This document shows positions 1 to 9,340 of a DNA stretch of 64,000 bases, piece after piece. The position numbers and the translations under genes were made by a program. The DNA lies in assembly GCF_023074185.1 (NCBI RefSeq), contig NZ_JADPKY010000114.1, forward strand, positions 33,196 through 97,195. Direction: 5' to 3'. The notes below the pieces were generated by a model. That model saw only the letters and a program-made list of their open reading frames with translations. It searched no databases and was not told the origin of the DNA. Origin of the DNA: Bradyrhizobium sp. 132. Lineage in GTDB: Bacteria > Pseudomonadota > Alphaproteobacteria > Rhizobiales > Xanthobacteraceae. How positions within the stretch are numbered: the first letter of the stretch is position 1; every line of letters starts with the position of its first letter.

Positions 1-933
1 AAGCCCGGTCAGGCCGTCGATGTCGGTGACATTGAATCCGGCGCGCTGGAGCGGCTCGATCAGCGAGTAGCTCAGCCATTGCGATAGCTTGTGCAAGGGC
101 ACAAGGCCCGCAGTCGCATCGTCCGTCTTGATTGCAGGATGGCGCCAGCAATCTCCGAGCGGAATTTCCGCAAGTTCCAGCCGCGAAGGCCAGATCGGTC
201 CGAGCTGGTTCAGCACGGCGGACAGGATCGCGGCTGCGGGAAGCGCGCCGCCATTCGCCTGCGCCGCGATGTGATCGAACAGGCCGCCCGGCCGCGGTGT
301 GTCGTGCGAGCCGAACACGTCCGCTCGCTCCGCCACCAGCTTGCCCAGACGCCGTAGCAGATCGGTGCGTCCTTCGAGCCCGAGCAGCGGATTGGCATCG
401 CTCACCTGAAAGGCGGCTGTGAGCGCGGCGAGCGGCAGTTTTGCGAGCACGTCCGCATCGGTCCTGAACGGTACGCTGGCATCGCGGGAAAAGAGGCCGC
501 TCGCGAACATGTCGAGGCTTGCGATCGCAAGCCCTTCGGATCGGCCAATGCCCTGTCCCGTCACGGCGTCGCGGTATCGCCACGCCGCACCCGCGCCGGC
601 ATCGAGCAGCACGCTGACGATGGCAAGGTCAAACTCCGCACGCGCTCGCGCCGCGCGATCGGGCCATGAGGCCGCGTCCGCAAGCCGCGCCCAGCGGTCG
701 ATGCCGCCGAACACGAAATGCCGCCACCGCGCGTGGAACGGGATCTCAAGCGTCGGATAGGCCTTGCGCGTCACCGCGAGCACGGCCTCCGCAACGCCGT
801 CCATGCGATCGAGATCGATCGTGAAATGCGTCAGCCCGCCGTTCAGGCCGATCTCGAGCATCTCGCCGGCACGCGCGCGAACCGCTGCTGCGCTGAGCAG
901 CGAACGGGCCTGCAATTCCAAAGCGTCTGCCAT
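1..933 (-). CDS. URC4/Urg3-family uracil catabolism protein (DUF1688), partial
   Basis: The minus strand is open from an ATG at 933 to the left window edge, so the C-terminus is missing. The protein starts MADALELQARSLLSAAAVR and contains the segments GLNGGLTHFTIDL and YPTLEIPFHARWRHF, which I recognise from the DUF1688 family (fungal URC4/Urg3 and bacterial homologues). In the URC route URC4 works with URC1 (a GTP cyclohydrolase II homologue) to degrade uracil; its exact reaction is not established. It starts 8 bases after the stop of the URC1-like gene, so the two are almost certainly one operon, and the partner strongly supports the call. Confidence 0.85.
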   Translation of the reverse strand, partial: MADALELQARSLLSAAAVRARAGEMLEIGLNGGLTHFTIDLDRMDGVAEAVLAVTRKAYPTLEIPFHARWRHFVFGGIDRWARLADAASWPDRAARARAEFDLAIVSVLLDAGAGAAWRYRDAVTGQGIGRSEGLAIASLDMFASGLFSRDASVPFRTDADVLAKLPLAALTAAFQVSDANPLLGLEGRTDLLRRLGKLVAERADVFGSHDTPRPGGLFDHIAAQANGGALPAAAILSAVLNQLGPIWPSRLELAEIPLGDCWRHPAIKTDDATAGLVPLHKLSQWLSYSLIEPLQRAGFNVTDIDGLTGL

Positions 934-940
934 CAATTGA

Positions 941-2197
941 TCAGTATTTTTCCAGCGAACGCCCGACCACGTCGTCGACGTCCTTCGCCGGCGCGATGTC
1001 GTCCGAATAATAGCCGGCGGCCTTCTTCGCGGCGATCTCGACATAGGCGTCGGCCGGGATCAGCTCTGGTGGGATCGGCACGCGCTCGACGATGTCGATT
1101 CCCTGCGAGGTCAGCGCGTCGTGCTTCATGTCGCTCATCGACAAGAAGCGGTCGATGCGCTTCAGGCCGAGCCAGTGGATCGTGTCCGGCATCAATTGCT
1201 GGAAGCGCGCGTCCTGGACGCCGGCGACGCATTCGGTGCGCTCGAAATAAGCGGCAGCCGCATCGCCGTCCTCCTGGCGCTTGCGCGCATTGTAGACCAG
1301 GAATTTCGTGACCTCGCCGAGCGCGCGGCCTTCCTTGCGGTTGTAGATCACGAGCCCGAGCCCGCCCTCTTGCGCGCCGCGCGCGGATTCCTCGATGCCG
1401 TGGATGAGATAGGGCCGGCAGGTGCAGATATCGGAGCCGAACACGTCGGAGCCGTTGCACTCGTCATGCACGCGGCAGGTGATCTTGGTGCGATGGTCCG
1501 GCAGCTTGGTGACGTCACCGAACATGTAGATCGTGGTGCCGCCGATCGGCGGCAGAAACACCTTCATGTCCGGCCGCGTCACCAATTCGGGGAACATGCC
1601 GGCGGTCTGCTCGAACAGCGTGCGCCGCAGCTCGGTCTCGTTGGTCGCAAAGCGTTCCGCAAGGCCGGGCAGATACCAGACCGGATCGATCGCGATCTTC
1701 ACCACCGACACGCTGCCATTGGCGTGCACGACATCGCCGTCGGCGCGCAGGCGCTTGGCGGCGAGCGCCTCGCGGATCTCTGGCAGGTCCAGCCGCGCGC
1801 GCGTTACCGCGATGCTCGGTCGAATGTCGATGCCCTCGGCGATGTCCTTGCCGAAATTCTCGGCGACGAGATGCCCCCAAGGATCGAGCGCGACGATTTT
1901 TGCGGGATCGCTCCATTGCGGAAACGGCCCGATGGTCGCCGCGGGAAAGGTGTTGGTGAGATCGGGACGCCGGATAGGATCGAGCGCGCCGGCGGACACT
2001 GCGAGCGCCCGGTACATCGCATAGGAGCCGCCATGGCTGCCGATCACGTTGCGATCCCCTGCGCGCGACACCGTGCCGATGATCGGCCCGCGAGCGCGTG
2101 CGTCGGCGGCGCCCCAGTGGATCGGGAAGGCGGCCTTCCGGCCCGGCTCCGGATGAGAGGTCAGGCGGATGTGGTCGGTACGGTTCGCGCGGCTCAT
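941..2197 (-). CDS. GTP cyclohydrolase II homologue of the URC1 type
   Basis: A 418-residue protein. The C-terminal two thirds carry the RibA-like core: the zinc site region CRVHDECNGSDVFGSDIC with the following CRPYL, and the YNRKEGRALG segment corresponding to the RibA QEGRGIG loop. The N-terminal ~150 residues are an extension absent from riboflavin RibA, as expected for URC1-type uracil-degradation enzymes. I chose the ATG at 2197 (MSRANRTDH) because GGGAG precedes it; an upstream TTG at 2203 is in frame. Being directly upstream of the URC4-like gene argues for uracil catabolism rather than riboflavin synthesis. Confidence 0.88.
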   Translation of the reverse strand: MSRANRTDHIRLTSHPEPGRKAAFPIHWGAADARARGPIIGTVSRAGDRNVIGSHGGSYAMYRALAVSAGALDPIRRPDLTNTFPAATIGPFPQWSDPAKIVALDPWGHLVAENFGKDIAEGIDIRPSIAVTRARLDLPEIREALAAKRLRADGDVVHANGSVSVVKIAIDPVWYLPGLAERFATNETELRRTLFEQTAGMFPELVTRPDMKVFLPPIGGTTIYMFGDVTKLPDHRTKITCRVHDECNGSDVFGSDICTCRPYLIHGIEESARGAQEGGLGLVIYNRKEGRALGEVTKFLVYNARKRQEDGDAAAAYFERTECVAGVQDARFQQLMPDTIHWLGLKRIDRFLSMSDMKHDALTSQGIDIVERVPIPPELIPADAYVEIAAKKAAGYYSDDIAPAKDVDDVVGRSLEKY

Positions 2198-2478
2198 GAC
2201 CAAACTCCCAAAAAGCCAACGGCCCGCCGCTCGGACGGGCCTGGCTCGGTCGCGTTGCCGGTGCGGAACACCAGCGGCGCAAGATCAATCCGACATATTG
2301 TAGCTGTGAGCTGCGACAGACAAGTTAATCGTGCCCGCGCAGGCTCGCCCTTGCCGATGCTGTTCATCCAGGTATTCGCGCGCTATGACCGGCGCGCGAC
2401 GCCGGCACGGGCCACGGGCTTTGAGCTATATCTATGTAATTGTTTGTATTTTTAAAGGGCGGGCGTCCCGTGGCGCGC
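2198..2478. other. intergenic region, no gene seen
   Basis: About 280 bases between the URC1-like gene, which reads leftwards, and the 3' end of the VOC gene. It must hold the promoter of the uracil operon. A short AT-richer patch at about 2425-2455 stands out; no clear hairpin or conserved ORF was seen. Confidence 0.4.
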
Positions 2479-3114
2479 CTAAGCCAGTTGCCGCTCGCCC
2501 CCGGGCGTCCGGATCACCGCGCGAAACGACGGCTCGGGCTCACGGCTGAAACGGATACGCGGATCGTCCAGAAAGCCCGTCAGCGACGACCGGATCGTGT
2601 CCGCCTCGGGGTGCCGTATCTCGAACGCCACCAGCGCGCAGCCGAGGTCGGGCATGCGCGAGGCCGGATGCGGGCCGGCCGGCCACTCGATCACGGTCGG
2701 AAACGCGCCATCGAACGGCATCGAGCCGTCGGGCGGGACGGAGATCAGCCATTCGAGATTGCCGCGCGTCACAGGGATCGCCGGCCGGGCGGCTTGCGGG
2801 ATCTTCGCAAGCGCTGATGCGATATCGGATGTGCTCACGACCCAGGTCATCAGCCGCGGCGAGGATGCGAGCGCTGCATGCGTTCGCGGATCGTCCATCG
2901 CGAACCAGCGCGGCCGGGTCGGCGCCGGGGCCGACGGGTTCGGCGCGATGACTTCGAGGAACGCCGTCTCGCTCAGCCGCAGCAGATGATTATGCGTCCC
3001 CATCAGCGGATGCGCACCGCCGACCGGCGGCGCTATGCCGAGCGCCTGCTCGACATAGGCAACGCCCTCGGCAAGGTCGTTGGCGGCGACGGTGATGTGG
3101 TCAAGACGAAGCAT
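2479..3114 (-). CDS. VOC-family glyoxalase-like protein
   Basis: A 211-residue protein beginning MLRLDHITVAANDL, the usual start of a glyoxalase/bleomycin-resistance (VOC) fold, with the metal-ligand His in LDHI and a second half around residues 120-210. It resembles the Glyoxalase_3 group of uncharacterised proteins. The open frame extends upstream to 3411, but that part is low-complexity Arg/Ala/Pro sequence without motif support; MLTMLRLDH at 3123 is an alternative start. The substrate is unknown. It is divergent from the threonine-synthase-like gene. Confidence 0.75.
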   Translation of the reverse strand: MLRLDHITVAANDLAEGVAYVEQALGIAPPVGGAHPLMGTHNHLLRLSETAFLEVIAPNPSAPAPTRPRWFAMDDPRTHAALASSPRLMTWVVSTSDIASALAKIPQAARPAIPVTRGNLEWLISVPPDGSMPFDGAFPTVIEWPAGPHPASRMPDLGCALVAFEIRHPEADTIRSSLTGFLDDPRIRFSREPEPSFRAVIRTPGGERQLA

Positions 3115-3224
3115 GGTCAACATCTTGCATAAATTGGCCGCGTCCACACCATCCAAACAGGTCACTGGATAGAATCCGCATATTCGGACATATCGACGGA
3201 TCGGCTCTGTCTCCGGAGAACGCC

Positions 3225-4352
<1,128 letters not shown>

Positions 4353-4441
4353 GGCTGGCGCGACCGCCTTTGCGGTGCGTTGAACCTTTGGCATCCTTGG
4401 TTAGCCTCATGAAAACTGACGTCGAGCGAAGGGAGAGTTCC

Positions 4442-5248
4442 ATGACCGCGCAAGACCCGTTTGCTGGTTTCAAGGCAGTCCAGAAGGAGGCCTGGTCGCT
4501 ATTCACGCCAATGGAAGTGTTCACGACGCCCGCGGCGGCCAAGCTCGTGAGTTTCGCCGGGGTCGCTACCGGCCAAAGGCTGCTGGATGTCGGATGCGGC
4601 ACCGGCGTTGCCGCGATCACGGCGGCGCGCCGCGGTGCAAAGGTCAGGGGCCTCGACCTGTCTCCGGTCCTGATCGAGCGCGCCCGCGAGCACGCGCAGC
4701 TGGCGAACCTCGATCTCGACTTCGCCGAAGGCGACGCCGAAAGCCTGCCCTATGGCGACAACGAGTTCGACGTGGTGCTCAGCCAGTTCGGCCACATGTT
4801 CGCGCCGCGCCCCGAGGTCACCATCGGCGAGATGCTGCGCGTGCTGAAGCCCGGCGGCACCATCGCCTTCTCCACCTGGCCGCCGCATCTCTATGTCGGA
4901 CGGATGTTCGCGCTGATCGGCCGCCATCTGCCGCCGCCCGAGGGCGTGGCCTCACCGGTGTCGTGGGGTGATCCGAAGATCGTCGCCGAACGTCTCGCGG
5001 GGAAGGTGAAGGATATTTCGTTCGAGATGGACATCATGAATCCGTCCGCACTCAGCCCGCAGCATTTCCGCCGCACCATGGAAACGACGATCGGGCCTTT
5101 GATCAAGCTCGTGGCCCAGTACAAGGACGAGCCGGACAAGCTGCGAAGTTTGCGCAGCGAGTTCGAGGCGCTGATCTCCGAATATTTCGACGGAAGCAAC
5201 AACGTGATGCGCCAGCAATTCCTGATGACGAAGGCGAGGAAAGTGTGA
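4442..5248 (+). CDS. class I SAM-dependent methyltransferase
   Basis: A 268-residue protein with a Rossmann SAM-binding motif I, LLDVGCGTGVAAI, at about residues 49-61. An acidic residue follows strand 2 (GLDLSP), motif II is in the FDVVLSQFGHMF segment, and LRVLKPGGTIAF is motif III. It belongs to the UbiE/Methyltransf_11-like group; the substrate is not predictable. The start is the ATG after GGGAGAGTTCC rather than the upstream in-frame ATG at 4370. It lies 90 bases after the PLP-enzyme gene on the same strand. Confidence 0.85.
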   Translation: MTAQDPFAGFKAVQKEAWSLFTPMEVFTTPAAAKLVSFAGVATGQRLLDVGCGTGVAAITAARRGAKVRGLDLSPVLIERAREHAQLANLDLDFAEGDAESLPYGDNEFDVVLSQFGHMFAPRPEVTIGEMLRVLKPGGTIAFSTWPPHLYVGRMFALIGRHLPPPEGVASPVSWGDPKIVAERLAGKVKDISFEMDIMNPSALSPQHFRRTMETTIGPLIKLVAQYKDEPDKLRSLRSEFEALISEYFDGSNNVMRQQFLMTKARKV

Positions 5249-5282
5249 CTGCTTTCTCTTCTCCCTTTGTGGGAAAGGCGCC

Positions 5283-6098
5283 TCACTCTTTCAGATCATT
5301 CACGCGCGTCACCCAAATGCGCACATCGGTGAGCACGTCGGGCAGCACCGCCTTGACCTCCTGTATGGTCATGCCGGCCTTGATGCGGGGATCGTAGAGC
5401 AGGTTGAGGATGTACTGGTCGTAGACGTCGAAATACCCCATCGAGACGTTGTCGTTGAACATGGTCCAGGGCACGCTCGCGGTGTCGTTGATCGGGCCGA
5501 GCGATTGCAGCAGCTCCTCATAGGCGCAGTCGAGGAAGGTGAAATCGCCGTTGTCGACGGTGAGGATGACGTCGGAATGCTCGATCTCGTAATTGTCGTT
5601 CTTGCGAAAGCCGGACAGGCATTGCGGATCGAGCGAGGTGCGGATCTCGCGGGCCTTCGCCGCGCCGTAGAAGCTCGAGATGGTGCGAAACAGATCGCTG
5701 TCGCGCACGAGCTTCACCCGCACATTCGCCGCCTCGCTGGTGTCGATCATGGCGATGTCGAGATGCTGCACGCGCTTGCCGATGTCGGCCACGACTTTTG
5801 CGAGCTGCGCCTTGCGGTCGGCGCGGTTGCTCTCGGCGAACACGCGCACCGGCCCGTCGAACTTGCGGATGCGGTCGACACGGCCGGCAAGGTGGTATTC
5901 GGCGCCGAACGCCGTCTTCAGAAAGCCATCGACGATCTCGCCGTCGGTAAAGCTCTTCTTCTCGGCGCGCTGGCGCGAGGCGATCGCGGGCAATTCGCCC
6001 GCGACGGCGATGGTAGCGGTGTCAGGGACGAACGCGACGGTGGCGAGCGCCAGCAGGGCGATGCGAAAGCCGGACGAAGACGGGGCCAATGCGCTCAT
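5283..6098 (-). CDS. exported DUF2927-type protein
   Basis: A 271-residue protein with an N-terminal hydrophobic export signal (FRIALLALATVAFV) followed by a domain I recognise as DUF2927: SFTDGEIVDGFLKTAFG, the Arg/Asp-rich strand, and a DPQCLSGF...DCAYEELLQSLGP pair of conserved cysteines. Function unknown; the fold is thought to resemble secreted metalloprotease-like domains, but I see no clear HExxH. MSALAPSS at 6098 is preferred to the Arg-rich start at 6134. Convergent with the methyltransferase gene. Confidence 0.75.
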   Translation of the reverse strand: MSALAPSSSGFRIALLALATVAFVPDTATIAVAGELPAIASRQRAEKKSFTDGEIVDGFLKTAFGAEYHLAGRVDRIRKFDGPVRVFAESNRADRKAQLAKVVADIGKRVQHLDIAMIDTSEAANVRVKLVRDSDLFRTISSFYGAAKAREIRTSLDPQCLSGFRKNDNYEIEHSDVILTVDNGDFTFLDCAYEELLQSLGPINDTASVPWTMFNDNVSMGYFDVYDQYILNLLYDPRIKAGMTIQEVKAVLPDVLTDVRIWVTRVNDLKE

Positions 6099-6181
6099 TG
6101 CCGGGCGACGCTGCCGTATTCGCAAGCGACGCACAAGACCGCATATTCACGCGCTCGCGGTTTCGCGCGATTCGTCGCCCG

Positions 6182-6760
6182 CTAGTTGTTGAGCACGACC
6201 ACGGTGGTGCCGACCCCGACGCGGCCGTAGAGGTCGCTGACGTCGTCATTGGTCATGCGGAAGCAGCCTGAGGACACCGCCTGGCCGATCGTCTCCGGCT
6301 CGTTGGAGCCGTGGATGCGGTAGAGCGTCGAGCCCAGATACATCGCGCGTGCCCCGAGAGGATTCTCTATGCCGCCTCTCATGTGACGCGGCAGGTCCGG
6401 CCGGCGGGCCAGCATCTGCGACGGCGGCGTCCAATCCGGCCATTCCTTCTTGGCGGTGATCCTGTGCACTCCGCCCCAGCGGAAGCCGTCGCGGCCGACG
6501 CCGATGCCGTAGCGCAGTGCTTGGCCGTTCTGGAGCACCAGGTAGAGCCGGCGCTCGCTGGTGTTCACGACGATCGTGCCGGGGGCGTATTTGCCGTTAT
6601 ACACGACGGTGGTCCGGGGGACCGGGCTCGAGCCGCCGCGGAAGAAGTTCGGGCCGCCGCCCATGATGTCGCGCGTGTCGAACTCTTCGGCGAAGGCGCC
6701 GCCGGCGGTGGCCGACAGCAGTGCGATGGCGACGATCGGTGCGGCAAAAAACCGGATCAT
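6182..6760 (-). CDS. L,D-transpeptidase (YkuD domain)
   Basis: A 192-residue exported enzyme with a signal peptide (FFAAPIVAIALLSATAGG, ending near GAFA). The YkuD domain has NTSERRLYLV at its start and the catalytic IHGSNEPETIGQAVSSGCFR, giving the His and the SxGCxR cysteine. It should form 3-3 peptidoglycan cross-links or attach proteins to peptidoglycan in the periplasm. The ATG at 6760 sits just after GGGGGAAACA; a start at 6787 would add nine residues. The paralogues are very abundant in Bradyrhizobium. Confidence 0.92.
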   Translation of the reverse strand: MIRFFAAPIVAIALLSATAGGAFAEEFDTRDIMGGGPNFFRGGSSPVPRTTVVYNGKYAPGTIVVNTSERRLYLVLQNGQALRYGIGVGRDGFRWGGVHRITAKKEWPDWTPPSQMLARRPDLPRHMRGGIENPLGARAMYLGSTLYRIHGSNEPETIGQAVSSGCFRMTNDDVSDLYGRVGVGTTVVVLNN

Positions 6761-6787
6761 TGTTTCCCCCAGCAAAAATCGATTCAA

Positions 6788-7026
6788 CTGAAGTCACAGG
6801 CCATATTTGCGGGCTTTCCGCAAGCCACGGCCCCGTGAGGCAGGCCATCCTTAATGAAGGAAGTTACCAAATCGGCAACCACGCCAATTTGGCGAAAAGC
6901 ATTAGCCAAACCGGCGCATCGCCGCGCGGGGCAGGGCGGCGATGCCGGCTATTGCTTTGACGAGACGAGCGAACAATGATTGATCGGACGGATTGTTGGA
7001 AAATTGCCGGTTACGGGAGCTGACGG
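6788..7026. other. divergent promoter region
   Basis: About 240 bases between the L,D-transpeptidase and the TPP-enzyme gene, which read away from each other. Promoters of both must lie here. No operator, riboswitch or conserved ORF was recognised. Confidence 0.4.
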
Positions 7027-8574
7027 ATGAACGGTGCGGAAAGTCTGGTGCGGACGATGGTCAAGGGCGGGGTTGACGTCTGCTTCTCCAACCCCGGCAC
7101 CTCCGAGATGCATTTTGTCGCAGCGCTCGACCGCGTGCCGGGGATGCGTTGCGTGCTCGGCCTGTTCGAGGGCGTGGTGACCGGCGCTGCCGACGGCTAT
7201 TTCCGCATGAAGGGCACGCCGGCCTCGACGCTGCTGCATCTCGGTCCCGGTCTCGCCAACGGCCTTGCCAATCTGCACAACGCCAAGAAGGCGAATTCCG
7301 GCATCGTCAACATCGTCGGCCAGCACGCCGTCTACCACATCGCCTACAACGCGCCGCTGACCTCCGACATCGAGGGTTTGGCCCGGCCGATGTCGTCCTG
7401 GGTGCGGACCTCGCCGAACTCCAAATCGGTCGCCGCCGATGGTGCCGCGGCGATCGCTGCCGCCAGAAGCGCGCCGCCGCAGATCGCGACCCTGATCCTG
7501 CCCGCGGACACCGCCTGGAACGAAGCCGACGGCATCGCCGAGGTTCCGGCCGAGCAGCAGCGCGCGAGCTATTCGCCGCAGGCGGTCGAGCAAGCCGCAA
7601 AGATCCTGCACGGCGACGGCGAGGGCACGCTGCTGCTGATGACCGGCAGTGCGCTGAGCGAGCAGGGGCTGGCGCTGGCCGAGCGCATCGCCGCCAAGAC
7701 CGGCTGCACCGTGATGGGCCCGACCTTCCGTCCCAGGATGGCGCGCGGCCGCGGCCGCTTTTCGATTGATCGCATCCATTACGTGATCGACAACGCGCTG
7801 CAGATGCTGGCGAAGTTCCGTCACATCGTGCTGGTCGAGTCCGACGATCCCGTGGCGTTCTTCGCCTATCCGAACAAGCCGAGCATACTTAAGCCCGAGG
7901 GCTGCGACGTGCATCGCATGACCTCCTGGGGCGAGAATTCGGTCGCAGCGCTGGAAGCACTTGCGGGCGCGGTGAAGGCCAGTGCGAAGGACGTCAAGCC
8001 GCAGGCCGCGCAGGAGCTGCTCAAGCCGACCGGCGCGCTCACCCACGCCTCGATCGCCCAGTCGATCGCCTACGCGATCCCCGAGAATGCGATCCTGATC
8101 GACGAATCGCTGACCACCGGCCGCGCCTTCTTCCCGCCGACGGCGGCCGCCGCTCCGCACGACTGGCTCCAGAACATGGGCGGCTCGATCGGTTTCTCGA
8201 CGCCGCTCTCGATTGGTGCCGCGATCGCCTGCCCGGACCGCAAGGTGATCTGCATGGTCGGCGACGGCAGCGCGATGTACACGATCCAGTCGCTGTGGAC
8301 GCAGGCCCGCGAGAATCTCAACATCGTCACCATCGTATTCGCCAATCGCATCTACCAGATCCTGCGCGGCGAGTTCGACAATGTCGGCGCCGGCGAGCCC
8401 GGCCAGCGCGCCAACGACATGCTCCGCCTCGACCGGCCGACGCTGGATTTCGTGGCGCTGGCCAAGGGCATGGGCGTCCCCGGCCGCGCCGTCACCAACG
8501 CGGACGAGTTCAACAAGGCGCTGGCCGAAGCCGTCGCCGAGCCCGGACCGCGGCTGATCGAAGTCCAGATGTAG
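7027..8574 (+). CDS. thiamine-diphosphate enzyme, acetolactate synthase large-subunit homologue
   Basis: A 515-residue three-domain ThDP enzyme. The N-terminal PYR domain holds the cofactor-activating Glu (VLGLFEGVVTGAADGY). A central Rossmann-like domain follows, and the C-terminal PP domain has the ThDP/Mg motif from VGDGSAMY to FANRIYQIL. It is shorter than biosynthetic IlvB (about 570-590) and has no small-subunit gene beside it. It resembles the benzoylformate-decarboxylase/ALS-like proteins common in Bradyrhizobium, so the real substrate may be another 2-oxo acid. GGGAG precedes the ATG. Confidence 0.85.
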   Translation: MNGAESLVRTMVKGGVDVCFSNPGTSEMHFVAALDRVPGMRCVLGLFEGVVTGAADGYFRMKGTPASTLLHLGPGLANGLANLHNAKKANSGIVNIVGQHAVYHIAYNAPLTSDIEGLARPMSSWVRTSPNSKSVAADGAAAIAAARSAPPQIATLILPADTAWNEADGIAEVPAEQQRASYSPQAVEQAAKILHGDGEGTLLLMTGSALSEQGLALAERIAAKTGCTVMGPTFRPRMARGRGRFSIDRIHYVIDNALQMLAKFRHIVLVESDDPVAFFAYPNKPSILKPEGCDVHRMTSWGENSVAALEALAGAVKASAKDVKPQAAQELLKPTGALTHASIAQSIAYAIPENAILIDESLTTGRAFFPPTAAAAPHDWLQNMGGSIGFSTPLSIGAAIACPDRKVICMVGDGSAMYTIQSLWTQARENLNIVTIVFANRIYQILRGEFDNVGAGEPGQRANDMLRLDRPTLDFVALAKGMGVPGRAVTNADEFNKALAEAVAEPGPRLIEVQM

Positions 8575-8603
8575 GATCTGGTCGATCGCGCCGCGAATTC
8601 CGG

Positions 8604-8711
8604 CCTCATCCTGAGGAGCCCGCGCTGCGCGGGCGTCTCGAAGGATGGTGACAGGCGGGATACGGGCCTTCATGGTTCGAGACGCGCGTTCCGCGCTCCT
8701 CACCATGAGGG
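8604..8711. repeat. intergenic palindromic repeat (Bradyrhizobium REP-like)
   Basis: Two arms, 8604-8647 and 8667-8711, can pair: CCTCATCCTGAGGAGC on the left against the CTCCTCACCATGAGG end on the right, plus GCGTCTCGAAGGATGG against CCTTCATGGTTCGAGACGC. This bipartite palindrome is a familiar intergenic repeat in Bradyrhizobium and Rhodopseudomonas genomes and lies in the gap after the TPP-enzyme gene. Confidence 0.75.
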
Positions 8712-8757
8712 TCTGGTGACGGCGCATCGGAATGCGCGTGATGGGCCGGGGAGCACG

Positions 8758-9276
8758 ATGCAGACCGAGCTGAACAAGGTGATCGCGGCGCTCCGGGACT
8801 TTTACGCGCACGAAGGATTCCTGTTCGAGAAGGATATCGGCGAGCGTGCGATCACGCACCGCTTCGCCGTGCATCTGGAGAAGCAATTCTCCGGCTGGTC
8901 GGTCGACTGCAACTACGACCGGCTCGGCGAGCGCACGCTGCACCTGCCGCACGGCACCATCATCTCGACCGACGATCATTTGGGCAAGTCGATCTATCCT
9001 GACGTCGTCGTGCATCAGCGCGTGATTCCGAACAATTTGCTCGCCGTGGAGATCCGCAAGGCGAGCAATCACACCTCGCTCGAGCACGACCAGCACAAGC
9101 TGATGGCGCTGACGGATGTGCATGTCTGGTTCGCCTACTGGATCGGCGTGTTGCTGGTGCTGGACAGGCACCATGTGACGATCTCGGAGGTCTATGTCAG
9201 CGGCGTCGTCGATCAACCGCTGTCGCGCTGGTTCGCGACGCGGCTCGAGGAGAGCGGCCTCGGGACGGCTCATTGA
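8758..9276 (+). CDS. hypothetical protein with PD-(D/E)XK-like core
   Basis: A 172-residue soluble protein, start chosen at the ATG after GGGGAGCACG. A short helix precedes YPDVVVHQ and LLAVEIRKASNH, spaced like the D...(D/E)xK strands of restriction-endonuclease-fold proteins; this is my reading, not an assigned family. No signal peptide or membrane segment. It is not obviously in an operon, being preceded by the palindromic repeat and convergent with the peroxidase gene. Confidence 0.65.
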   Translation: MQTELNKVIAALRDFYAHEGFLFEKDIGERAITHRFAVHLEKQFSGWSVDCNYDRLGERTLHLPHGTIISTDDHLGKSIYPDVVVHQRVIPNNLLAVEIRKASNHTSLEHDQHKLMALTDVHVWFAYWIGVLLVLDRHHVTISEVYVSGVVDQPLSRWFATRLEESGLGTAH

Positions 9277-9289
9277 GCAGACCTCGGAA

Positions 9290-9320
9290 ACAGGCCGCCC
9301 GGGAACGCGGACGGCCTTAT
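9290..9320. terminator. possible bidirectional terminator
   Basis: AGGCCG at 9292 and CGGCCT at 9312 form a GC stem between two convergent genes; there is no strong U-run, so this is a modest candidate. Confidence 0.35.
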
Positions 9321-9340
9321 GTCTTCGACGGATCGCAAGC

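Noticed and set aside
1121..2455. 444-codon plus-strand open frame
   Set aside because: Antisense to the URC1-type enzyme; composition and lack of motifs mark it as a shadow.
6949..9273. 774-codon minus-strand open frame
   Set aside because: It is antisense to two well-supported plus-strand genes (TPP enzyme and the PD-(D/E)XK-like protein) and is His/Arg/Asp-rich low-complexity sequence, a GC-bias shadow.
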